A DNA stretch of 34,924 bases from a virus. This document shows, one piece after another, positions 1 to 7,916 of the stretch. Position numbers and translations under genes: made by a program. The stretch covers positions 1 through 34,924 of the IMG/VR virus record IMGVR_UViG_3300042691_031810; one strand, written 5' to 3'. Positions within the stretch are counted from its first letter, which is position 1. Every line of letters starts with the position of its first letter. The notes beneath the pieces are model-generated. The model did no database searches. It was not told the origin of the DNA and saw nothing but the letters and a program-made list of their open reading frames with translations.

Positions 1-179
1 TTCATCCTAAACATGATGTTGGTGTAATTGCACAAGAAATAGAAAAAGTGTTACCTGAAGTTGTCGTTACGCGAGATGATGGATATAAGGCTGTAAATTA
101 TGAAAAAATAGTAACTCTTTTGATTGAAGGTATTAAAGAGCTTAATCAAGAAATAAAGGAATTGAAGAGTGGAAAATAA
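1..179 (+). CDS. C-terminal end of a tail fibre/spike with S74-type chaperone domain (partial)
   Basis: Only the last 58 codons are in the window; the reading frame begins at base 3 and stops with TAA at 177-179. The visible residues include VGVIAQEIEKVLPEVV, then a YEKIVTLLIEGIKEL helix and a charged coiled-coil end. This is the hallmark of the C-terminal intramolecular chaperone (Peptidase_S74, endosialidase type), which helps fibre trimers fold and often cleaves itself off. The Ser-Asp pair that performs the cleavage would lie upstream of the window, so activity cannot be judged. It precedes the large adhesin gene by 19 bases, which fits a tail-fibre locus. Confidence 0.8.
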   Translation, partial: HPKHDVGVIAQEIEKVLPEVVVTRDDGYKAVNYEKIVTLLIEGIKELNQEIKELKSGK

Positions 180-198
180 AGTTATAATCTAACTTATA

Positions 199-3100
199 AT
201 GGCATCACAAGGATTTAATAGTAGTACCACATGGACCGTACCATCAAATGTTACTCAAGTAACTATTGAATGTTGGGGAGCGGGTGGTGGTGGTGGATCA
301 TCTACTACAACAAATGAACCTGGTGGTGGTGGAGGAGGAGGTAGTTATGCCAAATCTATTATAGCCGTAACATCTGGTCAGATATACACTATAACCGTTG
401 GATTAGGCGGAGCACAAGGTACAGGCGGTGGTAATGGAGGTGATGGTGATTCATCCTCCGTTACTAGGAGTGGAACAACACATGCTTTAGCGGAGGGAGG
501 TATAGGTGGAGGAGGTACTGCCGGAGCCGGTGGATCAGGAGGAGGAGCAGGAAACACTTACAATACAGATTTTTATTATGGTGGGCCAGGGGATGCTGGA
601 AATGGCGGTACAGATGTAGGTGGTGGTGGTGGTGGTGGTGCCGGAAACGCAAGTAATGGTGGTGCCGCGAGTGGTCAATCAGGTGGTGCAGGTGGTACAG
701 GAAACCCTGGTGGTGGTGGTGGAAATGGTGGAAATGGAGGAAATAGTGGTGCAGTAGGTGCAAACGGATCTTTGACAGGTGGCGGCGGTGGCGGTGCAGG
801 TGGTAACGGAGGTAATGGAGGTAGCGGAAGAAATGGATATGTGCTATTAACATGGGAAGAACAACCCACTCCTAGTATTACTCCAAGTAATTCAATAACA
901 CCATCTATCACACCTAGCGTTAGTAAAACACCCAGTGTTACACCAACTCGTACCCCTTCAGTTACACCCTCACCTGTTTGTTCAGCTCCAACTCTTACTG
1001 GCACAGTTAAATTAACTGGAACAATAGTAAGAGTTCAAAACACCTCAGGTCCAAATTGTAGTAATGCAACCGTAGAGTGGTCAACTGATGGTGTAAATTA
1101 TTTTGATTCTCAATTTTTTGCAAGTTGCCAAGCAAACTATGATATCACAACAGGATACTCAACGGGTACAATTTATTTTAGAGCATTTCAAGTTTGTTCT
1201 ATAGGTGGAACATCTGGATATTCAAATGTAGTAACATACACATATCCAACTCCAACTCCAAGTATTACCCCATCTATCACTCCATCCAATTCCATAACTC
1301 CAAGTAATAGTGTTACTCCATCTGTATCAAGAACTCCATCTGTTACAATTACTCCAAGTAGAAGTGTTACACCATCAAATTCTATTACTCCAAGTAATAG
1401 TATTACTCCATCAAATTCTATCACTCCATCTGTATCAAGAACTCCATCTGTTACAATTACTCCAAGTAGAAGTACAACTCCATCAATCACTCCATCAAAT
1501 TCTATTACTCCAAGTAATAGTATTACTCCATCAAATTCTATTACTCCATCTGTATCAAGAACCCCATCAATCACTCCGAGTAATAGTATTACTCCATCTG
1601 TAACACGAACTCCATCTGTTACAACTACCCCATCACCAACCCCATCACCATCAGACCCGCTAGGGTGTAGAGATTGTGTATACTTTGATATTGATGATGG
1701 AGCTGGTACTGGTCCGTTTACTGTCTCATGGACTAACTGCTATAATCAAAATGAAAACCAAAGTGTAGGTATAGGTGCTGGTCAAGTAATTTGCCCTGCT
1801 AATTGTATCAAAGAAGGTACACTAACCTGTAATGTTCCTGCTGCATTAGTGAATGTATCATACGGTGTTAATTGTTATCCACCATCTCAGACTCCATCAC
1901 CCTCTAAATCTACAACTCCTTCAATCACTCCAAGTAATTCAATCACTCCTTCAAATTCAATTACTCCGAGTAATTCTATCACTCCATCCGTAACAAGAAC
2001 ACCTTCAAACTCTATTACTCCAAGTAATAGTATTACTCCTTCTGTATCAACCACTCCTTCAATTACTCCATCAAATTCAATCACTCCCTCAAATTCAATC
2101 ACACCAAGTGTTACAAAAACTCCATCTATTACACCAAGTAATAGTATCACTCCATCTGTTACCCGAACCCCATCTGTTACAACTACCCCATCACCAACCC
2201 CATCTCCATCAGACCCCGCTGGATGTAGAGATTGTGTATACTTTGATGTAGATCCAGGTGGTGGAGGTGCTGGCCCATATACTATACAATGGACTAACTG
2301 TTACGGTCAAACTGAGAATACAAGTGTAAGTATAGGTATTGGTCAAGTTCTATGTCCAGCTAATTGTATTCAAGAGGGTACACTAACACTTCCAAGCAAT
2401 CCATCTTATTTAGTAAATGTATCATATGGTGTTAATTGTTACCCACCATCTCAGACTCCGTCGCCAAGTGTTAGTCAAACACCATCTATTACTCCGAGTA
2501 ATAGTGTTACACCTTCGATTACACCATCAAATTCCATAACTCCGAGTAATAGTATCACTCCTTCTGTTACCCGAACTCCATCTGTAACAAGAACACCTTC
2601 AAACACTATTACTCCCAGCCCATCCACCTCACCTGTTTGTTCTGCTCCAACTCTTACTGGCACAGTTAAATTAACTGGAACAATAGTAAGAGTTCAAAAC
2701 ACCTCAGGCCCAAATTGTAGTAATGCAACCGTAGAGTGGTCAACTGATGGTGTAAATTATTTTGATTCTCAGTTTTTTGCAAGTTGTCAGGCAAACTATG
2801 ATATCACAACAGGATACTCAACGGGTACAATTTATTTTAGAGCATTTCAAGTATGTTCTATAGGAGGAACTTCGGAATATTCAAATGTAGTAACATACAC
2901 ATATCCAACTCCAACTCCAAGTATTACCCCATCTTTTACACCATCAAATTCTATTACTCCAAGTAATTCAATTACTCCATCGAATTCAATAACTCCTTCA
3001 AAATCTGTTACACCAAGTGTATCAATTACTCCAAGTAATTCAATTACTCCAAGTATTACAAAAACACCATCAATTACTCCAAGTGTATCAATTACTCCAA

Positions 3101-3489
3101 GTGTATCAATTACTCCAAGTTATTCAAAAACTCCAACACCATCACCAACTCCACAGCAAGGTTTACTTGGTAGCCCAAATCCCATAAGTTTAGGTGGTAA
3201 TGTAACAGGACAATCTATAGCAAAAGAGTTAGGATTGAATCCATTTGCTCAGATAAGTTTAAATGATGCTGCAGTTAGAGAATTAGCAAAAAAACAAACC
3301 GCTAATTCTCAAATAGAAATGCCTACTGATTTTTGGGATAAGATATATTTTGAATGTGTTGCCAATTCATTTGCGTATGAGGAATGTGTTGGACAGGATA
3401 AGTATGTATACAAGTACACAGGTGCTTATACCAATTCAGGGTGTACGACAATTTTAGATTACATCGTAACAAATGGATGTGTGCAATAA
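199..3489 (+). CDS. Mucin-like modular adhesin: Gly-rich domain, Pro/Thr/Ser stalks and Cys modules
   Basis: A 1096-residue virion surface protein, probably a host-binding fibre. Residues 1 to about 219 form a glycine-rich domain that opens with a WTVPSNVTQVTIECWGAGGGGG-type signature seen in phage tail and surface proteins. Five stalks of the hexad T-P-S-x-S-[IV] follow (roughly residues 222-258, 352-485, 566-672, 754-812 and 903-985). Between them lie two cysteine modules in the order A, B, B, A: A starts at Cys261 and Cys814 and has four Cys; B starts near residues 488 and 674 and has six to seven Cys. The last 100 residues are a separate domain with four Cys. There is no signal peptide. 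No Shine-Dalgarno precedes the start. The binding target is unknown. The neighbouring glycosyltransferases make the Thr/Ser/Pro stalks a plausible glycosylation substrate (inference). Confidence 0.75.
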   Translation: MASQGFNSSTTWTVPSNVTQVTIECWGAGGGGGSSTTTNEPGGGGGGGSYAKSIIAVTSGQIYTITVGLGGAQGTGGGNGGDGDSSSVTRSGTTHALAEGGIGGGGTAGAGGSGGGAGNTYNTDFYYGGPGDAGNGGTDVGGGGGGGAGNASNGGAASGQSGGAGGTGNPGGGGGNGGNGGNSGAVGANGSLTGGGGGGAGGNGGNGGSGRNGYVLLTWEEQPTPSITPSNSITPSITPSVSKTPSVTPTRTPSVTPSPVCSAPTLTGTVKLTGTIVRVQNTSGPNCSNATVEWSTDGVNYFDSQFFASCQANYDITTGYSTGTIYFRAFQVCSIGGTSGYSNVVTYTYPTPTPSITPSITPSNSITPSNSVTPSVSRTPSVTITPSRSVTPSNSITPSNSITPSNSITPSVSRTPSVTITPSRSTTPSITPSNSITPSNSITPSNSITPSVSRTPSITPSNSITPSVTRTPSVTTTPSPTPSPSDPLGCRDCVYFDIDDGAGTGPFTVSWTNCYNQNENQSVGIGAGQVICPANCIKEGTLTCNVPAALVNVSYGVNCYPPSQTPSPSKSTTPSITPSNSITPSNSITPSNSITPSVTRTPSNSITPSNSITPSVSTTPSITPSNSITPSNSITPSVTKTPSITPSNSITPSVTRTPSVTTTPSPTPSPSDPAGCRDCVYFDVDPGGGGAGPYTIQWTNCYGQTENTSVSIGIGQVLCPANCIQEGTLTLPSNPSYLVNVSYGVNCYPPSQTPSPSVSQTPSITPSNSVTPSITPSNSITPSNSITPSVTRTPSVTRTPSNTITPSPSTSPVCSAPTLTGTVKLTGTIVRVQNTSGPNCSNATVEWSTDGVNYFDSQFFASCQANYDITTGYSTGTIYFRAFQVCSIGGTSEYSNVVTYTYPTPTPSITPSFTPSNSITPSNSITPSNSITPSKSVTPSVSITPSNSITPSITKTPSITPSVSITPSVSITPSYSKTPTPSPTPQQGLLGSPNPISLGGNVTGQSIAKELGLNPFAQISLNDAAVRELAKKQTANSQIEMPTDFWDKIYFECVANSFAYEECVGQDKYVYKYTGAYTNSGCTTILDYIVTNGCVQ
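971..1275 (+). repeat. Direct repeat A, copy 1 (Cys module A1)
   Basis: This 305-base segment recurs at 2630-2934 with a constant offset of 1659 bases, no gaps and only about ten substitutions, most of them silent. It encodes the four-cysteine module A (CSAPTLTGTVKL at its start, TYPTPTPS at its end). The near identity at DNA level points to recent duplication or ongoing gene conversion. Confidence 0.92.
1612..1905 (+). repeat. Diverged direct repeat B, copy 1 (Cys module B1)
   Basis: Encodes GCRDCVYFD... CPANCI... GVNCYPPSQTPSPS. It pairs with 2170-2469 at an initial offset of 558 bases. Copy 2 is two codons longer. The two are clearly homologous but far more diverged than the A copies, so the B duplication is older or under diversifying pressure. 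Confidence 0.88.
2170..2469 (+). repeat. Diverged direct repeat B, copy 2 (Cys module B2)
   Basis: Second B module. Compared with copy 1 it has a Gly-rich insertion after the first Cys pair, and lacks the extra Cys found in copy 1 at GTLTC. The ends, including the flanking CCATCTGTTACAACTACCCC stretch and the CYPPSQTPSPS end, are the best conserved parts. Confidence 0.88.
2630..2934 (+). repeat. Direct repeat A, copy 2 (Cys module A2)
   Basis: Second copy of the 305-base segment at 971-1275. The main coding change is Gly to Glu in the GGTS[GE]YSN stretch near its end. Recombination between the two copies would delete or duplicate 1659 bases (553 codons) in frame, removing both B modules. Confidence 0.92.
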
Positions 3490-3531
3490 GTAAAAACACC
3501 ATTTGAAATTGAATTTGTTTTTTTGAAACTT

Positions 3532-3541
3532 TATATATATA
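3532..3541 (+). promoter_or_regulatory. Putative late promoter variant (TATATATATA) before the glycosyltransferase cassette
   Basis: The sequence TATATATATACTTAA differs at one base from TATATTTATACTTAA found before the scaffold gene at 22640. It ends 12 bases before the ATG of the first glycosyltransferase. AAAGG at 3545-3549 is one of the few Shine-Dalgarno-like stretches in the window. Promoter role is inferred from recurrence only. Confidence 0.4.
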
Positions 3542-3553
3542 CTTAAAGGTTAT

Positions 3554-4810
3554 ATGGAAAAAATATTTGTTTCAATAGCATCCTACAGAGATCCAGAACT
3601 ACTTCCCACATTAAAAAATCTCTTAGCTAATTGTAAAAATCCTGAAAATTTAACTATTTGCATCGGATGGCAACATTCAGAAGAGGATACATGGGATACA
3701 TTAGATGATTACATAAATGATAATAGATTTATTATTATTGATATACCATATCAAGATGCAAAAGGAGTGTGTTGGATGAGGGCTGAGATACAAAAACGAA
3801 TTACGAATGAAACTTACTATTTACAATTAGATTCACATCATAGATTTGTTAAAGAGTGGGATGTTCATTTAAAAGATTGGTTAAATTATTTAAAATGCAC
3901 AAATTCAAACAAACCAATAATATCAAGTTATCTACCATCTTATTTTCCTGATAAAGATCCAGATGGAAGATTAGATGAAGTTTGGGGATTAAATGTTCAA
4001 AGATTTATGCCTCAAGGTGTTTTATTTTTAGAACCACATGGCATAAATAATTGGAAAGAATTAAAGCAACCCTTTTTAAGTAGATTTCTATCTGCTCACA
4101 TGATTTTTTCAGAGATAAGTTTTCCAAAAGAAGTACCATATGATGCAGATCTTTATTTTCATGGTGAAGAATCATCTCTAGCTGCGAGAGCATTTACTTT
4201 TGGATATGATTTATATTCACCTCATTTTCCAATTATATGGCATGAATATACAAGAGAAGGAAAACGAAAACATTGGGATGATAATTCATGGGCAGATTTA
4301 GACAAAGAATCATTTGCCAAATATAGAAAAATGATGGGGGTTGATAACCCCGAATGCAGTATGTGTGATAGAGCTAAAATTAATCCAACTTACTTTGGAA
4401 GACAGAGAAGTTTTGATGAGTATGAAAAATATGTTGGAATAAAGTTTGCAACAAGACAAATACATGAAGAAACTTTGAGAAATGAATTTCCTCCACTAAA
4501 AAATGATTTTGAATCAGGGTTAACAAACAAACAAAAATATTGTATAGATGTATATAAAGGTGATTTACCAGAAAATGATTACATATCATTTGCTGTAGCT
4601 TTATTAGATGAAAATGGAAATGATATTTTTCGTAAAGATGCCGATGAAATAGAGATTAATAATCTTATGAATCAGAAAAAAGATGATAAGTTTATACATA
4701 TATGGAGAGAATATCAATCTGTAAAAAAACCTTATGCATGGAGAGTGTGGCCCAATTCAAAATCAAAAGGATGGTGTAACAAAATAGAAAGTATAATAAG
4801 TTATGAATAA
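3554..4810 (+). CDS. GlcNAc-transferase-like glycosyltransferase (Skp1 GnT / PF11397 type)
   Basis: A 418-residue soluble GT-A enzyme expected to transfer a sugar from a nucleotide donor. The N-terminus FVSIASYRDPELLPTL, the substrate-side KGVCWMRAEIQ stretch and the metal-binding QLDSHHRF (residues 91-98) match the GlcNAc family that includes Skp1 GlcNAc-transferase, which acts on a protein hydroxyproline. Further conserved-looking stretches are HGEESSLAARAF and the C-terminal region. It is the first gene of the five-gene sugar cassette and overlaps the next by eight bases (ATGAATAA). It is paralogous to its neighbour at 4803. The acceptor (virion protein, host surface glycan or other) cannot be told from sequence. 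The start is the only ATG that keeps the whole first beta strand. Confidence 0.8.
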   Translation: MEKIFVSIASYRDPELLPTLKNLLANCKNPENLTICIGWQHSEEDTWDTLDDYINDNRFIIIDIPYQDAKGVCWMRAEIQKRITNETYYLQLDSHHRFVKEWDVHLKDWLNYLKCTNSNKPIISSYLPSYFPDKDPDGRLDEVWGLNVQRFMPQGVLFLEPHGINNWKELKQPFLSRFLSAHMIFSEISFPKEVPYDADLYFHGEESSLAARAFTFGYDLYSPHFPIIWHEYTREGKRKHWDDNSWADLDKESFAKYRKMMGVDNPECSMCDRAKINPTYFGRQRSFDEYEKYVGIKFATRQIHEETLRNEFPPLKNDFESGLTNKQKYCIDVYKGDLPENDYISFAVALLDENGNDIFRKDADEIEINNLMNQKKDDKFIHIWREYQSVKKPYAWRVWPNSKSKGWCNKIESIISYE

Positions 4811-6077
4811 AAAGAAACCAACGATATTACTACATCTACCTGCGTACAGAGATCCTGAACTCATTCCTACTATTAAGGATGCGTTAGATAAAGCTAAATA
4901 TCCTAAACGAATTCATTTTGGAATATGCCGTCAATATCACCCCGATGATAAATTTGACGACCTTACCGAGTATAAGTCAGACAAACGATTTAAGATATAT
5001 GAATGTTTGTACACAGAAGCAAAAGGATTACCTTGGGCTCGTTCAATAATAAATGAACAATTACTAACTGATGAAGATTACATTTGCCAATTAGACTCAC
5101 ATCATAGATTTGCTGAAGATTGGGATGAAACCCTAATTCAAATGCATCTTGAACTTGAAAACAAAGGTGTAAAAAAACCTATAATTGCCGGATACTCTCC
5201 CTTGTATAATCCATTTAACGATCCAGCGGGAAGATCAATGGAACCGTGGCAATCTCAATTTGTGTGCTTTTATCCACATGGTACAATTTTTATTAGGCCA
5301 GGGCTCTTACATGGATATGAAACCATGACAGAACCACCTCGTTCAAGATTTCTTTGTGGCCATTTTGATTTCGCAAGAAGTGAATGGGCGAGAGAAATAA
5401 AGCACGATCCAAACATATACTTTGCAGGTGAAGAAATAAATTTAACGGTTAGATCGTACACACATGGTTACGATTTTTTCCATCCACATAAAATAGTAGT
5501 TTGGCATTCTACTATGAGAGAAGAAAGAGCAGGTAGATTAAAATGGGATGATGATGCTAAGTTAGGAGTGAATTGGTGGGAGAAACAAGAGCATGCTAGA
5601 AAAAGAATTAGAGTAATGCTTGGGTCTGAAGAAGATTCAAATGTTGATTTAACTGGATATGATATCGGAAAGGTTAGAAGTGTTAGAGATTATGAAAAGT
5701 ATGCTGGAGTACACTTTAAAAGAAAAGCAGTGCAAAAGTATACTTTAGATAATAATTATCCACCAAATCCTTATATTGAAAACGATGAAATTTGGGAGCA
5801 ATCATTTATGAAATCCTTTTACTATTTAGTTAATGTATCTAAGAATGATTTCCCACGCGATAATTATAAGCATATATTAGTAGCGTTTGATGATGAAAAT
5901 GGTATGGCCATTCACCAAACATTTATTGCAGATAATAGATTAGAAAACTTTAATAAACTTGGAACACACATTCATTATGAAGAATACTTCTTAACAAATA
6001 AAACGCCAAAAAGGGTTGTATATTGGGGATATACTGAAACCGATGGATGGGTTGAAAGAGTTGAGCAAATTTTATAA
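4803..6077 (+). CDS. Second GlcNAc-transferase-like glycosyltransferase (PF11397 type)
   Basis: A 424-residue paralogue of the preceding gene with the same framework: LHLPAYRDPELIPTI at the N-terminus, KGLPWARSIINEQ, then CQLDSHHRF with the DSHHRF metal-binding motif at residues 98-103, and AGEEINLTVRSYTHGYDFF further on. The start overlaps the end of the upstream gene by the eight bases ATGAATAA, so translation is probably coupled. The C-terminal 100 residues (VSKNDFPRDNYKHILVAF) correspond to VYKGDLPENDYISFAVAL in the upstream protein, showing that both domains were duplicated together. Donor and acceptor are unknown; two divergent copies suggest different linkages or acceptors. Confidence 0.8.
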   Translation: MNKKKPTILLHLPAYRDPELIPTIKDALDKAKYPKRIHFGICRQYHPDDKFDDLTEYKSDKRFKIYECLYTEAKGLPWARSIINEQLLTDEDYICQLDSHHRFAEDWDETLIQMHLELENKGVKKPIIAGYSPLYNPFNDPAGRSMEPWQSQFVCFYPHGTIFIRPGLLHGYETMTEPPRSRFLCGHFDFARSEWAREIKHDPNIYFAGEEINLTVRSYTHGYDFFHPHKIVVWHSTMREERAGRLKWDDDAKLGVNWWEKQEHARKRIRVMLGSEEDSNVDLTGYDIGKVRSVRDYEKYAGVHFKRKAVQKYTLDNNYPPNPYIENDEIWEQSFMKSFYYLVNVSKNDFPRDNYKHILVAFDDENGMAIHQTFIADNRLENFNKLGTHIHYEEYFLTNKTPKRVVYWGYTETDGWVERVEQIL

Positions 6078-6089
6078 ATTACAAAAACT

Positions 6090-7916
6090 ATGAAGATACT
6101 AGTAACACAATTCTATACAAATAATCTTTTGTACGGAAAATACACAGAAGAAGTTAACAGAAAATATTGTGAAAAACATGGATATGAATATTTTGTTGAA
6201 AAAGATTCTGATAAAATAAATCTTTTTTGTCAAGAGCAAGGAATAGCAAGACAATGGTATAAAGTAAAACTTATACAAAACATCTTGAATGAAAGTACAA
6301 AAACATTTTTTGGATTAGGAGCAGGAAAACCTAAATATGATTGGATTCTATTTTTAGATGCTGACGCAATGATTTCAAATCACGATAAACGAATAGAAGA
6401 TTATATAGATGATACTAAAAATTTAATTGTGGCAACTGAAACTGGGCATCATAGTGTAACAAATACAGGAGTGTTACTTGTAAAAAATGATGATTGGTCT
6501 AAACAATTTTTTAGTGAGTGGTGGGATAGTAAAAATTGGATTACAGGAAAACATGCCACAGAGTTGTTAGATTGGGCAGGAGGTGGTGATTCGGCTGATA
6601 ATGCAGGTGTATTCAAAAGTGGATTGTGGCATGAACAAACTTGTCTTTCTGTATTGTATACTCAAAACAAAGAATTAAAAAATAGATTAAAGTTTGTAAA
6701 CGCCGAAGAGTTTAATTCTGTTGTCTTCAAGCAAGATGCTTTTATATTCCACGCGTATGGATATGGACACAATAGATACAGAGATATTGATTCCATCTAT
6801 GAAGCAAAGATAGCCATCAAGGAGGAAACGAACAAGATAGTTATTGTTTACTTTGTTTATTGTGTAAATAATTATTTAGAAATTGCCAAGAAAGATTTTG
6901 ATAGAATGGTTAATAGTGGGTTGTATGGTGCGTGCGATACTATGTATGTTGTATGCTCAATACCTAATGTAAGTGAAACAGATGATAATACTAAAATATA
7001 TCAAGAAATATCTAAAATATATGATGGTAACGAGAAAGTAAAAATAGAAAAACGATATGGTAACAGATTTGAACACTATGGAATAGTTAGGGCGTGGATA
7101 GAATCACACAAATCAGATGGATATCTTTTATATTGTCACGCAAAAGGAGTTGCAAATGTTCCAACTGATAGTACCCCTCATTCAGAATGGAAGAAATTGG
7201 GTGATGCATCATTTATTGAAATGCTACAATACTTTATTATAGATAACTATAAAGCTTGTATTGATAAATTACAGCATTACGACCAAGTAAATGTATCTGA
7301 TAGTTATAGTAGAGGATGGCCATCAGGAAATTTTTGGTGGTGTAGAATGGATTATCTAAGAAAAATAAACTTTCCATTTGAAAGTACCTATGATAGATGG
7401 GCATCTGAAGCATGGATTAACTTTAGAAGTAAAAAATACTCAACTTTTCAATTGTATGATAGATTCTATTTCAGAGATAAATTTACCTTTATACCGGAGG
7501 ATTCATACAAAAACATAGAATCAATGAAGGATAAGAAAATAGATTTACTATACGCAAAATACATGGTATTATTAGAACCTGAAAATGAAAATGACCGAAA
7601 TCGTCCTACTGAGACATATGAAGTGGATTGTACAGATTTTATTAGGAAAAATTTGAATGATAATGACCAAAAGGGGTTTAATGGAATAATAGTTTCACAT
7701 ACAGGTACACTTGGCCCAAATGTAATAAAAGATCCTTTGTATGGTGTAAAAAAAGTGTTGGTTACGGAATTCAAAGTGATAGGAGATGATACTATTTATA
7801 GAATAACAACAGATGAAGGGGATTTGTTGGAGTATAGAATAGATACATATAAATCAATAGGATATGATTTTGAATACCCTGATAAAAAAGTAAGAGAAAT
7901 ACTAAAAAATGAATAA
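6090..7916 (+). CDS. Two-domain glycosyltransferase (GT34-like N-terminus, second GT-like domain)
   Basis: 608 residues. The N-terminal 235 residues resemble the galactosyl transferase GMA12/MNN10 group: MKILVTQFYTNN, an ARQWYKVKLIQNIL helix, then WILFLDADAMISN with a DAD motif at 90-92 and a TNTGVLLVKN strand. A second domain (about 245-500) begins KIVIVYFVYCVNNY and contains YCHAKGV (HAKG at 350-353), SGNFWWCRMDYL and RWASEAWINF; this set recurs in viral and bacterial sugar-transfer proteins. About 100 C-terminal residues (508-608) form a separate, beta-rich segment of unknown role. It lies 12 bases downstream of the previous GT gene and overlaps the next by eight bases. Probably a bifunctional enzyme adding two sugars in sequence (inference). 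Confidence 0.68.
   Translation: MKILVTQFYTNNLLYGKYTEEVNRKYCEKHGYEYFVEKDSDKINLFCQEQGIARQWYKVKLIQNILNESTKTFFGLGAGKPKYDWILFLDADAMISNHDKRIEDYIDDTKNLIVATETGHHSVTNTGVLLVKNDDWSKQFFSEWWDSKNWITGKHATELLDWAGGGDSADNAGVFKSGLWHEQTCLSVLYTQNKELKNRLKFVNAEEFNSVVFKQDAFIFHAYGYGHNRYRDIDSIYEAKIAIKEETNKIVIVYFVYCVNNYLEIAKKDFDRMVNSGLYGACDTMYVVCSIPNVSETDDNTKIYQEISKIYDGNEKVKIEKRYGNRFEHYGIVRAWIESHKSDGYLLYCHAKGVANVPTDSTPHSEWKKLGDASFIEMLQYFIIDNYKACIDKLQHYDQVNVSDSYSRGWPSGNFWWCRMDYLRKINFPFESTYDRWASEAWINFRSKKYSTFQLYDRFYFRDKFTFIPEDSYKNIESMKDKKIDLLYAKYMVLLEPENENDRNRPTETYEVDCTDFIRKNLNDNDQKGFNGIIVSHTGTLGPNVIKDPLYGVKKVLVTEFKVIGDDTIYRITTDEGDLLEYRIDTYKSIGYDFEYPDKKVREILKNE

Larger units (their letters stand above)
868..3153 (+). repeat. 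Tandem Pro/Thr/Ser hexad repeats in five coding tracts
   Basis: The basic unit is 18 bases encoding T-P-S-N-S-I or a variant (PSVSRT, PSVTKT, PSITPS). The tracts lie at about 865-975, 1246-1655, 1885-2212, 2449-2637 and 2905-3153. Units come mainly in two DNA forms, one with AGT serine codons (ccaagtaatagtatt) and one with TCN serine codons (ccatcaaattctatt), often alternating; mixed units occur in the third and fifth tracts. Such repeats can change length by slippage or unequal recombination without breaking the frame. Confidence 0.9.

Noticed and set aside
464-1004. Open frames on the minus strand opposite the Gly-rich domain (464-853 and 675-1004)
   Set aside because: They are mirror images of GGN glycine codons and give His/Leu- or Pro-rich proteins with no start context or domain.
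1250-2160. CRISPR-like regular repeats
   Set aside because: The repeats are contiguous coding hexads with no unique spacers and no palindromic repeat unit.
1188-2663. Minus-strand and +2 frames over the Pro/Thr/Ser repeats
   Set aside because: They arise from the 18-base repeat, which is free of stops in several frames; the products are simple GVI-type or LHQ-type repeats.
3490-3530. Possible terminator after the adhesin (AAAAACA ... TGTTTTT before a T run)
   Set aside because: The stem is almost only A-T with a 17-base loop, so it is too weak to support.
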